The notes beneath the pieces were generated by a model. It was not told the DNA's origin. It ran no database searches and saw nothing but the letters and a program-made list of their open reading frames with translations. A program made the position numbers and the translations under genes. A stretch of DNA of 11,132 nt from Deferribacteres bacterium (GTDB taxonomy: Bacteria; Nitrospirota; Thermodesulfovibrionia; UBA6902): positions 1 through 11,132 of the forward strand of contig JAADFS010000055.1 in assembly GCA_013152795.1 (NCBI GenBank), read 5' to 3'. Positions 1 through 6,802 of the stretch are shown here, one piece after another (the stretch's first letter is position 1; each line of letters begins with the position of its first letter).

Positions 1-157
1 GGTATTTCTGCTCCCCCTTTACAACACCGGAGCCGTTTATGACACTGGAGTATTCTTCCCCCCTGAACGGACGGGTGATAATATGCCTGAATTCTTCCTG
101 ATTAAACAGCCAGTGGTTTATACCGCCTATGCGGTCATTGTATTCTCTGTAACCCAT
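1..157 (-). CDS. Unidentified protein, N-terminal 52 residues only
   Basis: A gene reads leftward off the window edge. The ATG at 157-155 has a strong ribosome binding site (AGGAGG on the minus strand, 164-169) six bases upstream, and the frame stays open for all 52 visible codons. The peptide begins MGYREYNDRIGGINHW and is polar and aromatic, with no signal peptide, membrane segment or recognisable motif. It is preceded by a plausible promoter (219-247), so it probably starts its own transcription unit rather than continuing the SGNH hydrolase gene. I do not recognise the family. That it is a real gene rests on the ribosome binding site and the open frame. Confidence 0.6.
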   Translation of the reverse strand, partial: MGYREYNDRIGGINHWLFNQEEFRHIITRPFRGEEYSSVINGSGVVKGEQKY

Positions 158-218
158 GATATTCCTCCTGATAATATGTTTTTAAAGCGGGCGTGTTTAT
201 AAAGGCTAAAGTTATATA

Positions 219-247
219 ATTTAAATAGTGGGAATATCCGATGTCAA
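219..247 (-). promoter_or_regulatory. Probable sigma70-type promoter for the gene at 157
   Basis: On the minus strand a perfect -35 box TTGACA (247-242) is followed after 17 bases by TTAAAT (224-219), a four-of-six match to the -10 consensus, in an AT-rich gap. Transcription would start near 212 and leave an untranslated leader of about 55 bases before the ATG at 157. The -35 box and spacing are good; the -10 box is only fair. Confidence 0.4.
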
Positions 248-274
248 GGCTGGATCACTCGTTGTGATGCAGTA

Positions 275-1345
275 TTAAGGGTTTTCTGTAATCTGCTCCA
301 GGACGGGCAGCAGGTCGCGGGCCAGTTTTGCGGCCAAAATCTCGTGGCCGGGGTCCGAGAAGTGCCACTGGTCGGCGAATGTCGTCACCTTCTCGTCATT
401 GAAAATCCCCGAGCAGTCTATAAAAAAACTTGACGGCGACCTGTCTGCAAGCGCCTTCAGTCCTTTTCTTATCCTGTCATAATGCGGATTCACCGTCTCT
501 TCGTATTTTCTTACGCTGAGGTTGAGGATTCTCTCCTCAAGCCGTGTTTTGACTTTCTTTTCCCCGAGAAAAGGCTGAAGTGCAAAGACAACAGGGATGT
601 TGTGCTGCTTTGCGATATGCTGCGCAACCTCCATGTTGCCCAGATAGCGCCGCGCATATGCCTTGAAGTCGTCCCCTCCGGGATTGACAAGGTCATTCAG
701 CCCGTTGAGAAATATCACCAGGTCGGGCCTGATGTCCAGTCCCCGCAGGACGAATGCGGCAAGGTCGTTGGAACTGAGGGCCGAACCCACGCCGAAGACC
801 GATATGCCGATGTCCGGGAAGCGGGGTTTCAGCAGGGCGGCCAGGCGGTAAAAATAGGTTTTATCAATACCCGATGCATATGCGCCGAATGCCACGCTTC
901 CACCGATAATCAGGATGTGTGGTGAAGGGTCTTTCAGGCGGCCTGCATGCTGGAAACCCCTGGAGTCGATTTCAATGAGACCGGGGATTACCTGCCGGCG
1001 TTCGCATACAAGGTCCCCGACCGGTCCACAGGCCGTATCCTTGGGCTTGATTCCATAGCCCCAGAATCCTTCACGGGGCTCTCCGCGTTCAGGTACCTGA
1101 AGCCCGCGCTCAGTGTAACTGGATTCCCAGGCCGTACGGTTCAGTTCAAGCCCTGACAGGCCGAAGGGTCTCGGGCCATTGATAAGATGATCCAGGGCAT
1201 AGGATATCGCCAGGCTGTACGGGCCGTACCTGTCATAATAGTACCAGCGGAGGCCTGTCTCCAGAATAAGGAAGGAAACCAGCAGCGACACAGTGAGCAG
1301 GGCTATGTTTGCAAGCGGTGTTCTCCGTCTTCCTTTACCTTTCAT
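275..1345 (-). CDS. Membrane-anchored SGNH/GDSL-family hydrolase
   Basis: The 356-residue protein has a basic N-terminus followed by one membrane helix (about residues 12-31), so the bulk should lie outside the cytoplasmic membrane. The SGNH core is clear: block I is IIGGSVAFG with nucleophile Ser150, block III is NGLND with Asn217, and block V is DPGH with Asp331 and His334 near the C-terminus. Such proteins are esterases, lipases or O-acetyl transferases/esterases acting on polysaccharide or lipid acyl groups; the substrate cannot be read from sequence. About 110 residues between helix and core are not assigned. The ATG at 1345 is used here. An in-frame TTG at 1357 (adding four residues) lies 11 bases after a run of seven G and is a realistic alternative. 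The gene follows the CooC-like gene after about 90 bases that contain a heptamer repeat. Confidence 0.85.
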   Translation of the reverse strand: MKGKGRRRTPLANIALLTVSLLVSFLILETGLRWYYYDRYGPYSLAISYALDHLINGPRPFGLSGLELNRTAWESSYTERGLQVPERGEPREGFWGYGIKPKDTACGPVGDLVCERRQVIPGLIEIDSRGFQHAGRLKDPSPHILIIGGSVAFGAYASGIDKTYFYRLAALLKPRFPDIGISVFGVGSALSSNDLAAFVLRGLDIRPDLVIFLNGLNDLVNPGGDDFKAYARRYLGNMEVAQHIAKQHNIPVVFALQPFLGEKKVKTRLEERILNLSVRKYEETVNPHYDRIRKGLKALADRSPSSFFIDCSGIFNDEKVTTFADQWHFSDPGHEILAAKLARDLLPVLEQITENP

Positions 1346-1375
1346 CTGAATCTTCAAATTTCATTCTGCCCCCCC

Positions 1376-1398
1376 TGAACTCTGAACTTTGAACTTTG
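1376..1398. repeat. Degenerate heptamer tandem repeat (TGAACTY)
   Basis: Three consecutive 7-base units, TGAACTC, TGAACTT and TGAACTT (1376-1396), plus a two-base remnant lie in the gap between the CooC-like and SGNH hydrolase genes. An almost identical tract with the unit AACTYYG lies at 8210-8233 in another gap. Function is unknown; it is too short and lacks the spacers needed for a CRISPR. Confidence 0.6.
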
Positions 1399-1444
1399 TT
1401 CCAGGGCAGCCTCCCTTGCCCACATTTATACAAGATTAGTATAG

Positions 1445-1975
1445 TTAAGGAATGTCAGCCGAGTCCAGAATCTCAAAGACCGTCTTTACGGCAACCGAAT
1501 CAGGGGGAAGCTCGAAAACAGGCCTGCCCTGCATGTCGAGGCGGAAGATGTTGTCGTCTTCAGGGACATTATAGATTTCTTCAAAGGGTATATCCATGCC
1601 GCTGTTTTTCAGCCTGGCGAAATTCTCGCCGGACACCCTGTTGACTATGAGTTTACGCCTGCCTATGTTGAGATTGAGCTCATCGACAAGACTGTTGATC
1701 CTGGCCGCGGTCCTGAGTCCTTTCTGCGTGGGGTCGCTGATCACAAGCAGCAGATCAACCTCGTGAGTGGTTCTCCTGCTGAGGTGCTCCATTCCGGCTT
1801 CATTGTCTATTACAACATAAGGATACTTGGCGGAGAGTTTGTCAGTATACTTGCGGATTATGTTGTTGGCCGCGCAATAGCAACCCGGACCTTCGGGCCT
1901 GCCCATGACCATCAAGTCAAACCCGTCCGACTCGATAAGCGACTGCTGCACCTGGTAGTCAAAGAGCTGCTCCAT
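1445..1975 (-). CDS. CooC-like MinD-family ATPase, C-terminal part (frame broken at about 1980)
   Basis: This frame encodes the C-terminal two thirds of a nickel-insertion ATPase of the CooC type. CooC proteins hydrolyse ATP during maturation of the nickel-iron centre of carbon monoxide dehydrogenase. The fragment carries the hallmark GRPEGPGCYC (residues 25-34 from the ATG at 1975). Its CxC pair (Cys32, Cys34) is the metal-binding motif at the CooC dimer interface. It also carries the switch-type segment VIDNEAGMEH (55-64) and the family's closing FELPPDS segment. Homology continues upstream of the ATG in the same frame, so this is not a natural start: the Walker A half is in another frame (1912-2208). 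The two halves together would give about 254 residues, the family's normal length. No CODH gene is visible nearby. Either a recent inactivating mutation or a sequence error is possible. Confidence 0.75.
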   Translation of the reverse strand: MEQLFDYQVQQSLIESDGFDLMVMGRPEGPGCYCAANNIIRKYTDKLSAKYPYVVIDNEAGMEHLSRRTTHEVDLLLVISDPTQKGLRTAARINSLVDELNLNIGRRKLIVNRVSGENFARLKNSGMDIPFEEIYNVPEDDNIFRLDMQGRPVFELPPDSVAVKTVFEILDSADIP

Positions 1976-2208
1976 GCGCCACCCGGACGCTCGGCGCCGC
2001 TGCGTACCATGGCAAGGGATTCCTCGCGCAGACTGCCTATTGTGGCGTGCACGGGAACTCCGAGGGCCTCGTTGAGACAGGAATTGCTGTCGGCATCGAC
2101 TGCAAGCACGGGCTTGCGCCTCTTTTCGACAAGGTAGCGGATTGTCAATGCCGCAATGGTTGTCTTGCCGGTGCCGCCTTTGCCTGCAAATGCTATTACG
2201 TATGCCAT
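1912..2208 (-). CDS. CooC-like MinD-family ATPase, N-terminal part (frame broken at about 1980)
   Basis: The ATG at 2208 opens a MinD/CooC P-loop protein. A deviant Walker A motif KGGTGKTT occupies residues 10-17 and the DAD switch segment residues 38-40. Family-like sequence runs to about residue 77 (ending ERPGG); after that the frame yields low-complexity serine/arginine sequence up to the stop at 1912, which is out-of-frame reading. The true continuation is in the frame of the 1445-1975 segment. A ribosome binding site AAGGAG (2221-2226) lies within the last codons of the HtrA-like gene, 12 bases from the ATG, and the gap between the two genes is 8 bases, so they are probably co-transcribed. 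As written, the product would lack the CxC metal site and should not function. Confidence 0.75.
   Translation of the reverse strand: MAYVIAFAGKGGTGKTTIAALTIRYLVEKRRKPVLAVDADSNSCLNEALGVPVHATIGSLREESLAMVRSGAERPGGAWSSSLTTRCSSRLSSRTGLT
1976..1992 (-). other. Probable one-base frame break in the CooC-like gene
   Basis: On the minus strand the N-terminal frame reads GAG CGT CCG GGT GGC and the C-terminal frame reads TCC GGG TGG CGC ATG. Restoring one base within or next to the CCGGG run would join ...AERPG to WRMEQLFDYQ and give a continuous family-length protein. There is no X-XXY-YYZ slippery heptamer here, so programmed slippage is unlikely. Confidence 0.7.
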
Positions 2209-2216
2209 GGAACAGT

Positions 2217-3209
2217 TTATCTCCTTCTGTGCTTTACTCGTGCCGGGCTGCTGCTGAAGAGATTCTTTGTCTTGGCGTAAAGCCACTGGATGAATGATAT
2301 GAATACTATAACTAAAAATACGATAAGCAGGAGCTTCGGGAACCCGATTTTATACAGCGTGATAAATCCTTCAATGGCCGCTGTTTTCATCTGCTTAAGC
2401 AGCCACTTTGACCAGACCTTTGATTGTGCAGGCTGAAGAGGCTGTGCTTCGCCGGGTTTCAGGATAAAATCCCTCACTGATCGCATGCTGACTGCAGTTA
2501 AGATGGACCTGTCGGGTATTCTCTCAAACACGTCCCTTTTCTGCTCCGGGAAAATAATCCGCGCGGTCGTTATCCCGACAACCTCTCCGTCCATATCCAG
2601 TACAGGGCCCTGTCTGGCAGGGGGCAGCAATGATATCGGGAGGGCGGTTTTAATCCGGAAGACCTCCAGCCCTTCACTGGTAGTGTTTACAGACTTGACT
2701 ACACCTTCTGACACGGTTTTTTCATCACCAGTTGACTTGCCGGTGATCATGACCTTGTCCCCGGGTTTTATGACATGGTCAAAGTCTATTCCGAGGGGAA
2801 CCTCATTGTCCGCGCTCACCCGGATCAATGCGAGATCTTTATCACTGTCAAGGCCGAGGATTGCAACATCCGTGTAATGATTCCCCTGGCTGAACACCTC
2901 TGCGGAATATGCATCCTCCATGATCTCCGCATTGGTTATGATCGTTCCCCTGCGGTCCATGAAGAAGCCGTTTCCCCTTGCGCTCTCCGCCCCTGTAATG
3001 TCATATGCAATGATCATCACTATCCCGGGCGCGGCCTGTTCCACCCTTGAGTTCAACTGCCTGAGGGATTCGTCCAGATCCATGTACAAGAAACCCTTTG
3101 AATCCCGGGTAGGGGGAGCGCTGTGCGAGGCGGTGGTGAAAACCAGTGTAAAAGACAGGATTGCCGTGATTACGATAACTCCGGCAAAGGCTTTACCTTT
3201 CACGATCAT
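2217..3209 (-). CDS. HtrA-like (S1C) pseudoprotease with two membrane segments
   Basis: The 330-residue protein has an N-terminal signal or anchor helix (about 8-28), a trypsin-like fold of the HtrA/DegP type (about 60-250) and a second membrane helix (about 293-310) with a basic tail; no PDZ domain is apparent. The fold is recognised from GNGFFMDRRGTIITN (79-93), DKDLALIRV (123-131) and DMDGEVVGI (205-213). Two of three catalytic residues are missing: HtrA TNNHVV reads TNAEIM here (His replaced by Glu95), and GNSGGP reads PARQGP (Ser replaced by Arg199). Asp125 is kept. It is therefore probably a non-catalytic binding or scaffold protein at the membrane. The ATG at 3209 is chosen because it overlaps the thyX stop as ATGA and has GGAG 8 bases upstream; longer starts would lie within thyX and precede this signal sequence. 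Confidence 0.8.
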   Translation of the reverse strand: MIVKGKAFAGVIVITAILSFTLVFTTASHSAPPTRDSKGFLYMDLDESLRQLNSRVEQAAPGIVMIIAYDITGAESARGNGFFMDRRGTIITNAEIMEDAYSAEVFSQGNHYTDVAILGLDSDKDLALIRVSADNEVPLGIDFDHVIKPGDKVMITGKSTGDEKTVSEGVVKSVNTTSEGLEVFRIKTALPISLLPPARQGPVLDMDGEVVGITTARIIFPEQKRDVFERIPDRSILTAVSMRSVRDFILKPGEAQPLQPAQSKVWSKWLLKQMKTAAIEGFITLYKIGFPKLLLIVFLVIVFISFIQWLYAKTKNLFSSSPARVKHRRR

Positions 3210-3967
3210 ATGCTCATCTCCGTGCTTTTGTTTTGTTTTTTTATCACACCGTACTTTTCCCGGACCTCTTTTGCCTTTCCGCAGGAATAATCGCCCTCGG
3301 GACACGGGGCGTAAAGACATCCCGGGCCCGCGGTATGAAATATTGTCGGAGCCGTCTTTTTAACGAGCCTTAACATCCGTTCTGCCATATGCCTTATCTC
3401 CCATTGTGCGCGGTTGCAGCACCTCTGCCTGAAGAAATGGAGAAGCTCTCTTGCATTCATGGTGATCATGATTTTGGTCTCCGCTGCATTTGGGAGGACA
3501 AAGCGGGCATCCTGGTTGGCTGATTCGCCCTTTATCCCTTTTTCGTTCAGTTTACGCACTATCTGGTTGTAGGTCTCCTGGGCCGCTTTCATAAAGCCTG
3601 TAAAGGTTTTTTTCAATTCCTTATCATCTTTTATGAGCGGCGGGATGATATAGTCAAAACCAGCCTCTTCATTCACGTAGCGCTGCGACTGCTGGGAATA
3701 TGAGGCCAGCCTGTGTCTTACGAGCTGGTGCGAGCAGGCCCTTGAAATGCCTTCAACGGCGAATGTAAAGGATGCATGCTCTATGGGGGTCATGTGCCCC
3801 ATTTTTACGAGCTTTTCGACAAAGGCCTTCTGGTCTCTGGCCTCTATCCTGCCTTTAAGGGACTCGATATCCGCAGGACTGTAGCACAGTTTTGCGGCCA
3901 TTGCCACGGTTTCTTCGGGATTCGGCGTGTGCCGTAAGAGAATTACCTTTAATTTAGCCTCGGGCAT
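3206..3967 (-). CDS. thyX: Flavin-dependent thymidylate synthase ThyX
   Basis: ThyX converts dUMP to dTMP using FAD, NADPH and methylene-tetrahydrofolate in the cytoplasm, replacing ThyA. The 253-residue protein contains the signature RHRX7S at residues 84-94 (RHRLASYSQQS), continuing into QRY, and the conserved later segment RELLHFFRQRCCNRAQWEIR (173-192). The C-terminus has a cysteine group (Cys217, Cys222, Cys229) of the pattern CX4CX6C, which is an extension beyond the flavin-binding core; whether it binds metal is not known. The ATG at 3967 is preceded by AAAGGAA. The stop overlaps the start of the HtrA-like gene by four bases. The gene sits downstream of a 357-base gap carrying a long inverted repeat and probably has its own promoter there. 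Confidence 0.97.
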   Translation of the reverse strand: MPEAKLKVILLRHTPNPEETVAMAAKLCYSPADIESLKGRIEARDQKAFVEKLVKMGHMTPIEHASFTFAVEGISRACSHQLVRHRLASYSQQSQRYVNEEAGFDYIIPPLIKDDKELKKTFTGFMKAAQETYNQIVRKLNEKGIKGESANQDARFVLPNAAETKIMITMNARELLHFFRQRCCNRAQWEIRHMAERMLRLVKKTAPTIFHTAGPGCLYAPCPEGDYSCGKAKEVREKYGVIKKQNKSTEMSI

Positions 3968-4002
3968 CAGGATTCCTTTCTAAAAACCGACCTCATAAAC
4001 TT

Positions 4003-4037
4003 CCCGTGAGTCGTGTCCGTTGTTCGTGACCGTTTTT
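4003..4037. repeat. Degenerate 6-7 base repeat (CGTGNNN) upstream of thyX
   Basis: Successive units CGTGAGT, CGTGTC, CGTTGTT, CGTGAC and CGTTTTT follow one another with a period of 6-7 bases. The tract resembles the heptamer tracts at 1376 and 8210 in style but not in sequence. It is imperfect and could be chance; no role is evident. Confidence 0.35.
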
Positions 4038-4041
4038 ACGC

Positions 4042-4271
4042 AGCTTAACCTTACAGTGGCATAAAACTATTGCCAGCGCGGGGCAGAGGAGTCTGCCGGG
4101 AAAGCTTTATCTGCGATACCTTTAGGAAATATTCCGCACGCCATATTGACGTCTTTTGGAACTTCACTTTCCGTTATTTCCTGCAACAGAGACGTATTTC
4201 CGATATCCTATCGCTTTATAAAGGTTTTCCGGCAGACTCCTCTGCCCGTTTATGCAACACTAAGGTTAAGA
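4042..4271. repeat. Long imperfect inverted-repeat element (MITE-like or structured RNA)
   Basis: This 230-base element fills most of the gap between the ClC and thyX genes. Its ends are perfect 10-base inverted repeats, CTTAACCTTA (4044-4053 and, inverted, 4261-4270). Further in, both arms carry GCATAAA and then a perfectly repeated 19-base block beginning GGGCAGAGGAG (4081-4099 and inverted 4229-4247), followed by related AAA-rich and GCGATA stretches. Each 19-base block is itself a hairpin: GGCAGA, loop GGAG, TCTGCC. The central 100 bases are less symmetric. Both ends and the hairpin recur at 10182-10267. No open reading frame of note lies inside, so any mobility would have to come from elsewhere. 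It may be a non-autonomous mobile element or a transcribed structure. Confidence 0.8.
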
Positions 4272-4286
4272 TGAATTATTTATTCT

Positions 4287-4314
4287 ATAATATTTACGGG
4301 TTAATAGTCAGCAA
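4287..4314 (-). promoter_or_regulatory. Possible promoter for thyX
   Basis: On the minus strand TTGCTG (4314-4309) and TATTAT (4292-4287) are separated by 16 bases, just after the ClC stop codon. The -10 match is five of six; the -35 is weak. If used, the transcript would begin by running through the inverted-repeat element before reaching thyX about 315 bases later. Confidence 0.3.
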
Positions 4315-4324
4315 TTTACTGTCC

Positions 4325-6079
4325 TCAGGCCCTTCTTCGCAGCAGTTCTTTGTTGTAGGCCGTTATAACATCGCCCCTTTTCAGCATTCCCACAACCCTC
4401 CGCCTGTTGAACGTGTCCACCACCGGGATCTCCTCCAGGTCCTTTACGGCGAATTTTTCAATGGCTGTGTTGAGGTTGTCATCCGGCGTAAGAACTATGA
4501 CTTTACGTGAGACAATGTGTTTGACCTTGAGAATCTCCTTGAGGTCCTCTTCGAACAGGACACTCTTTATGTCCTGAAGGGAAATTATGCCGGTTAACAG
4601 GCCCTGGCTGTCAACCACCGGGAAATAAAGGCTTTCACCCGCAACAACCTTGCGGAGAAGCTCGTGCATTCCCGCATCTTCATGCACGGTTGTGAAGTTT
4701 TTCTTCATTACATCGCCCACCCGTATGGAGCTCAGGACCGTGGCCTCCCTGCCGTCGTGTATGTTGATCCCCTTTCTTGAAAGCTCCACCGTGTCTATGG
4801 AGTCATGGTACAGGCGCCTTGCGGTCAGTGTCCCTACTATGCTTGCAAACATTATGGGTATGATTATCTTGTAATTGCCCGTCATCTCAAACAGCAGGAA
4901 AGTGCCTGTCAGGGGCGCATGCGTGGCCGCTGCAAGAAATGCGCCGACTCCGACCGTGGCGTAGGCGCCGGGATGCGCCGTATATGCAGGAAACAGTGAA
5001 TGCACGACCCAGCCGAAGGCACCGCCTGCCATTGCACCTATGAAAAGGGCTGGCGCGAACACGCCGCCCGCCCCCCCTGAGCCGAGCGTGAATGATGTGG
5101 CGACTATCTTAAGGAATATCAGCGCAAACATGACAAGGAATATAACCTTTCCGTCAAGGGCCTGTTCGATGAATTCATAGCCGTCACCAAGGACATGAGG
5201 GAAAAATATCCCGATTGACCCCACGATAAAGGCGCCTATGACGGGTTTTAGCTGGGGATGAATCTTCAGTCTGTCGAAAGCGTCCTTCACCCTGTAGAAT
5301 ACCAGTATGTACAGGACGGCTATAACCCCTATAAAAATGCCGAACAATATATAAAGCGGGATCTCGTACGCGGTCACTTCATAGGCCGGTACCGTGAAGA
5401 TCGGATTTGCGCCGTAATACATACGCGATACAACGGTGGCTATTCCCGAGGAGATGATGATGGCCGCGAAAGAGGTGAGTTCATAGTTGCCCAGGAGCAC
5501 TATCTCGCTTGCAAACATGACCCCTGCAATCGGGGCGTTGAATGTGGCTGCAATGCCTCCGGCAGAGCCTGCCGCAATGAGGAGCTTCATCCTGTTGCCT
5601 GAGACCCTGAATATCTGCCCGACAAAAGAGCCCACCGCCCCGCCTATCTGCGCGATCGGGCCTTCAACCCCTGCAGAGCCCCCTGTGCCTATTGTAAAGG
5701 CCGCACTGAGAATCTTCAGGGGCACGGTCCTTTTCCTGATCCTTCCGGCCCGTATATTCACCCTTTCAAGGAAGCGGGGGAAGCCGTAGCCGTTTACATC
5801 TTCACGGAATGCAAGAGACAGGGGGATCAGGAGCAGGGCGCCGCATACGGGCAGCAGGGGCAGTAATAATTTATAATAGCCGCCTTCACTGATGCGGAGC
5901 AGGGCGGAGCCGCCGACAAACACTATCTCGTGGACAAAGTTCATTGTCGCACGAAACAGCATATTGGCAAAACCGCTCAACAGGCCGATAATTATCGACA
6001 TGGCGATAATTATCGTATGCTCCCCCATCCCGACATGGGAGAGCCTGCTCAATATTTTTTCTTTTTTTTTAGATTTCAT
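4325..6079 (-). CDS. ClC-family chloride channel/transporter with C-terminal CBS pair
   Basis: The 584-residue integral membrane protein has the ClC core (about 20-425) and two CBS domains (about 456-512 and 522-578) that usually bind adenine nucleotides. The gating glutamate is present in GVEGP (Glu139), the anion-site loop appears as GSGGAGGVFAP (333-343), and the first selectivity loop reads GYGFP (97-101) instead of GSGIP. By my alignment to E. coli ClC-ec1, the internal proton glutamate Glu203 corresponds to Ile193 and the pore tyrosine Tyr445 to Asp429. Loss of the proton glutamate suggests a passive chloride channel rather than a proton exchanger. Codons 3-5 are a run of nine A, followed one base later by further A-rich codons. 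The ATG at 6079 has no strong ribosome binding site and lies 24 bases after the MscS-like stop, fitting co-transcription. Confidence 0.95.
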   Translation of the reverse strand: MKSKKKEKILSRLSHVGMGEHTIIIAMSIIIGLLSGFANMLFRATMNFVHEIVFVGGSALLRISEGGYYKLLLPLLPVCGALLLIPLSLAFREDVNGYGFPRFLERVNIRAGRIRKRTVPLKILSAAFTIGTGGSAGVEGPIAQIGGAVGSFVGQIFRVSGNRMKLLIAAGSAGGIAATFNAPIAGVMFASEIVLLGNYELTSFAAIIISSGIATVVSRMYYGANPIFTVPAYEVTAYEIPLYILFGIFIGVIAVLYILVFYRVKDAFDRLKIHPQLKPVIGAFIVGSIGIFFPHVLGDGYEFIEQALDGKVIFLVMFALIFLKIVATSFTLGSGGAGGVFAPALFIGAMAGGAFGWVVHSLFPAYTAHPGAYATVGVGAFLAAATHAPLTGTFLLFEMTGNYKIIIPIMFASIVGTLTARRLYHDSIDTVELSRKGINIHDGREATVLSSIRVGDVMKKNFTTVHEDAGMHELLRKVVAGESLYFPVVDSQGLLTGIISLQDIKSVLFEEDLKEILKVKHIVSRKVIVLTPDDNLNTAIEKFAVKDLEEIPVVDTFNRRRVVGMLKRGDVITAYNKELLRRRA

Positions 6080-6103
6080 ACCGTTATGTAACGTTAGACT
6101 TAA

Positions 6104-6802
6104 TCAAAGATGCTGTATATCGTCTTTCTCGTCCTCGCCCTTGATCCTCTTCTCCAGGTACTCCCTTGCCGCATTGCTGCCCCCGAGACCGAAGGCTATG
6201 GCAAGCGCCAGCACAACCCCGCCGTATATAATCCCGAATGAAAGCAGCACGGTCTCTTTCCCTATGCCGAGCTGCTCGAGCGCCATTGCTATGGACAGGA
6301 AAAACACCGTGAACTGGACGAACTTGCCGATAATGCCGGACATCTTGAGCCCTGCGTTGACCGAGGCGATAAGGGCGGTCCTTCCGAGAAAGTTGCTCAG
6401 CAGGTATCCCATGAAAACTATGAAGAGCGCGACGAACACGTTCGGCAGATAGAGAAAGAACTTCTCAAGCAGCCTTTCGACAGTGGGTACATTCAGGGCA
6501 TTCAGCGAGATGATGAGAAATATAAGCAGCGTGAGCCAGCATATCATCTTGGAAAATATAAATGATACAGGCTCTTTTATCCCGCCCTTGCGCAGTATTT
6601 CGGGAATGCCGTACTTCTCGGAGACCCTGTCGAGATTCACCGCCCTGAATAATTTCGTAAACATTTTTTCGAGGGCCAGGGCAATAAGCCCGCCTAACAG
6701 CAAGATAAGCAGGGATGTCAGGAGGTGCGGCAGAAAATCAAGGACATTTTCAAAAAAGCCCCTGAAAGGATCTAAAAATATCTTTTGCAGAGCGTCGTTC
6801 AT
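6104..6802 (-). CDS. TM-helix-repeat membrane protein, MscS-like without the beta domain
   Basis: The 232-residue protein has about five membrane helices (roughly 23-45, 80-102, 116-138, 160-180 and 187-207). Segments of the form FLPHLLTSLLILLLGG and YLPNVFVALFIVFMGY are recurring units of the conserved TM-helix type found in CmpX and some MscS relatives. The last helix, FGIIYGGVVLALAIAFGLGG followed by AAREYLEK, resembles the glycine/alanine-rich pore-lining helix of MscS. The soluble beta domain and vestibule that normally follow are absent: only a charged tail of about 20 residues remains. It may be a small osmotic-response channel or a channel subunit. Its ATG overlaps the glycosyltransferase stop as ATGA, so translation is probably coupled, and the ClC gene follows closely. 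Confidence 0.8.
   Translation of the reverse strand: MNDALQKIFLDPFRGFFENVLDFLPHLLTSLLILLLGGLIALALEKMFTKLFRAVNLDRVSEKYGIPEILRKGGIKEPVSFIFSKMICWLTLLIFLIISLNALNVPTVERLLEKFFLYLPNVFVALFIVFMGYLLSNFLGRTALIASVNAGLKMSGIIGKFVQFTVFFLSIAMALEQLGIGKETVLLSFGIIYGGVVLALAIAFGLGGSNAAREYLEKRIKGEDEKDDIQHL

Noticed and set aside
252..267. Small hairpin ATCAC-N5-GTGAT after the SGNH hydrolase stop
   Set aside because: A five-base stem without a T-run is expected by chance at this length and is too weak to call a terminator.
482..925. Open frame on the plus strand, 147 codons
   Set aside because: It is antisense to the SGNH hydrolase gene, whose catalytic motifs are all intact, and its translation has no recognisable features.
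1376..1398. CRISPR array
   Set aside because: Units are 7 bases long, contiguous and without spacers.
1976..1992. Programmed ribosomal frameshift in the CooC-like gene
   Set aside because: No slippery heptamer or clear downstream structure is present, and CooC proteins are not known to me to use recoding; a one-base indel is simpler.
4070..4510. Plus-strand open frame of 146 codons across the gap before the ClC stop
   Set aside because: It runs through the inverted-repeat element and then antisense into the ClC CBS domain, and has no convincing protein character.
6062..6070. Phase-variable A9 run at the start of the ClC gene
   Set aside because: The run encodes lysines in the normal frame, the gene is intact, and a single A9 tract is weak evidence for slippage control without population data.
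5892..6452. Plus-strand open frame of 186 codons
   Set aside because: It spans antisense parts of the ClC and MscS-like genes and their junction; the serine/proline-rich translation is typical of a shadow of membrane-protein codons.
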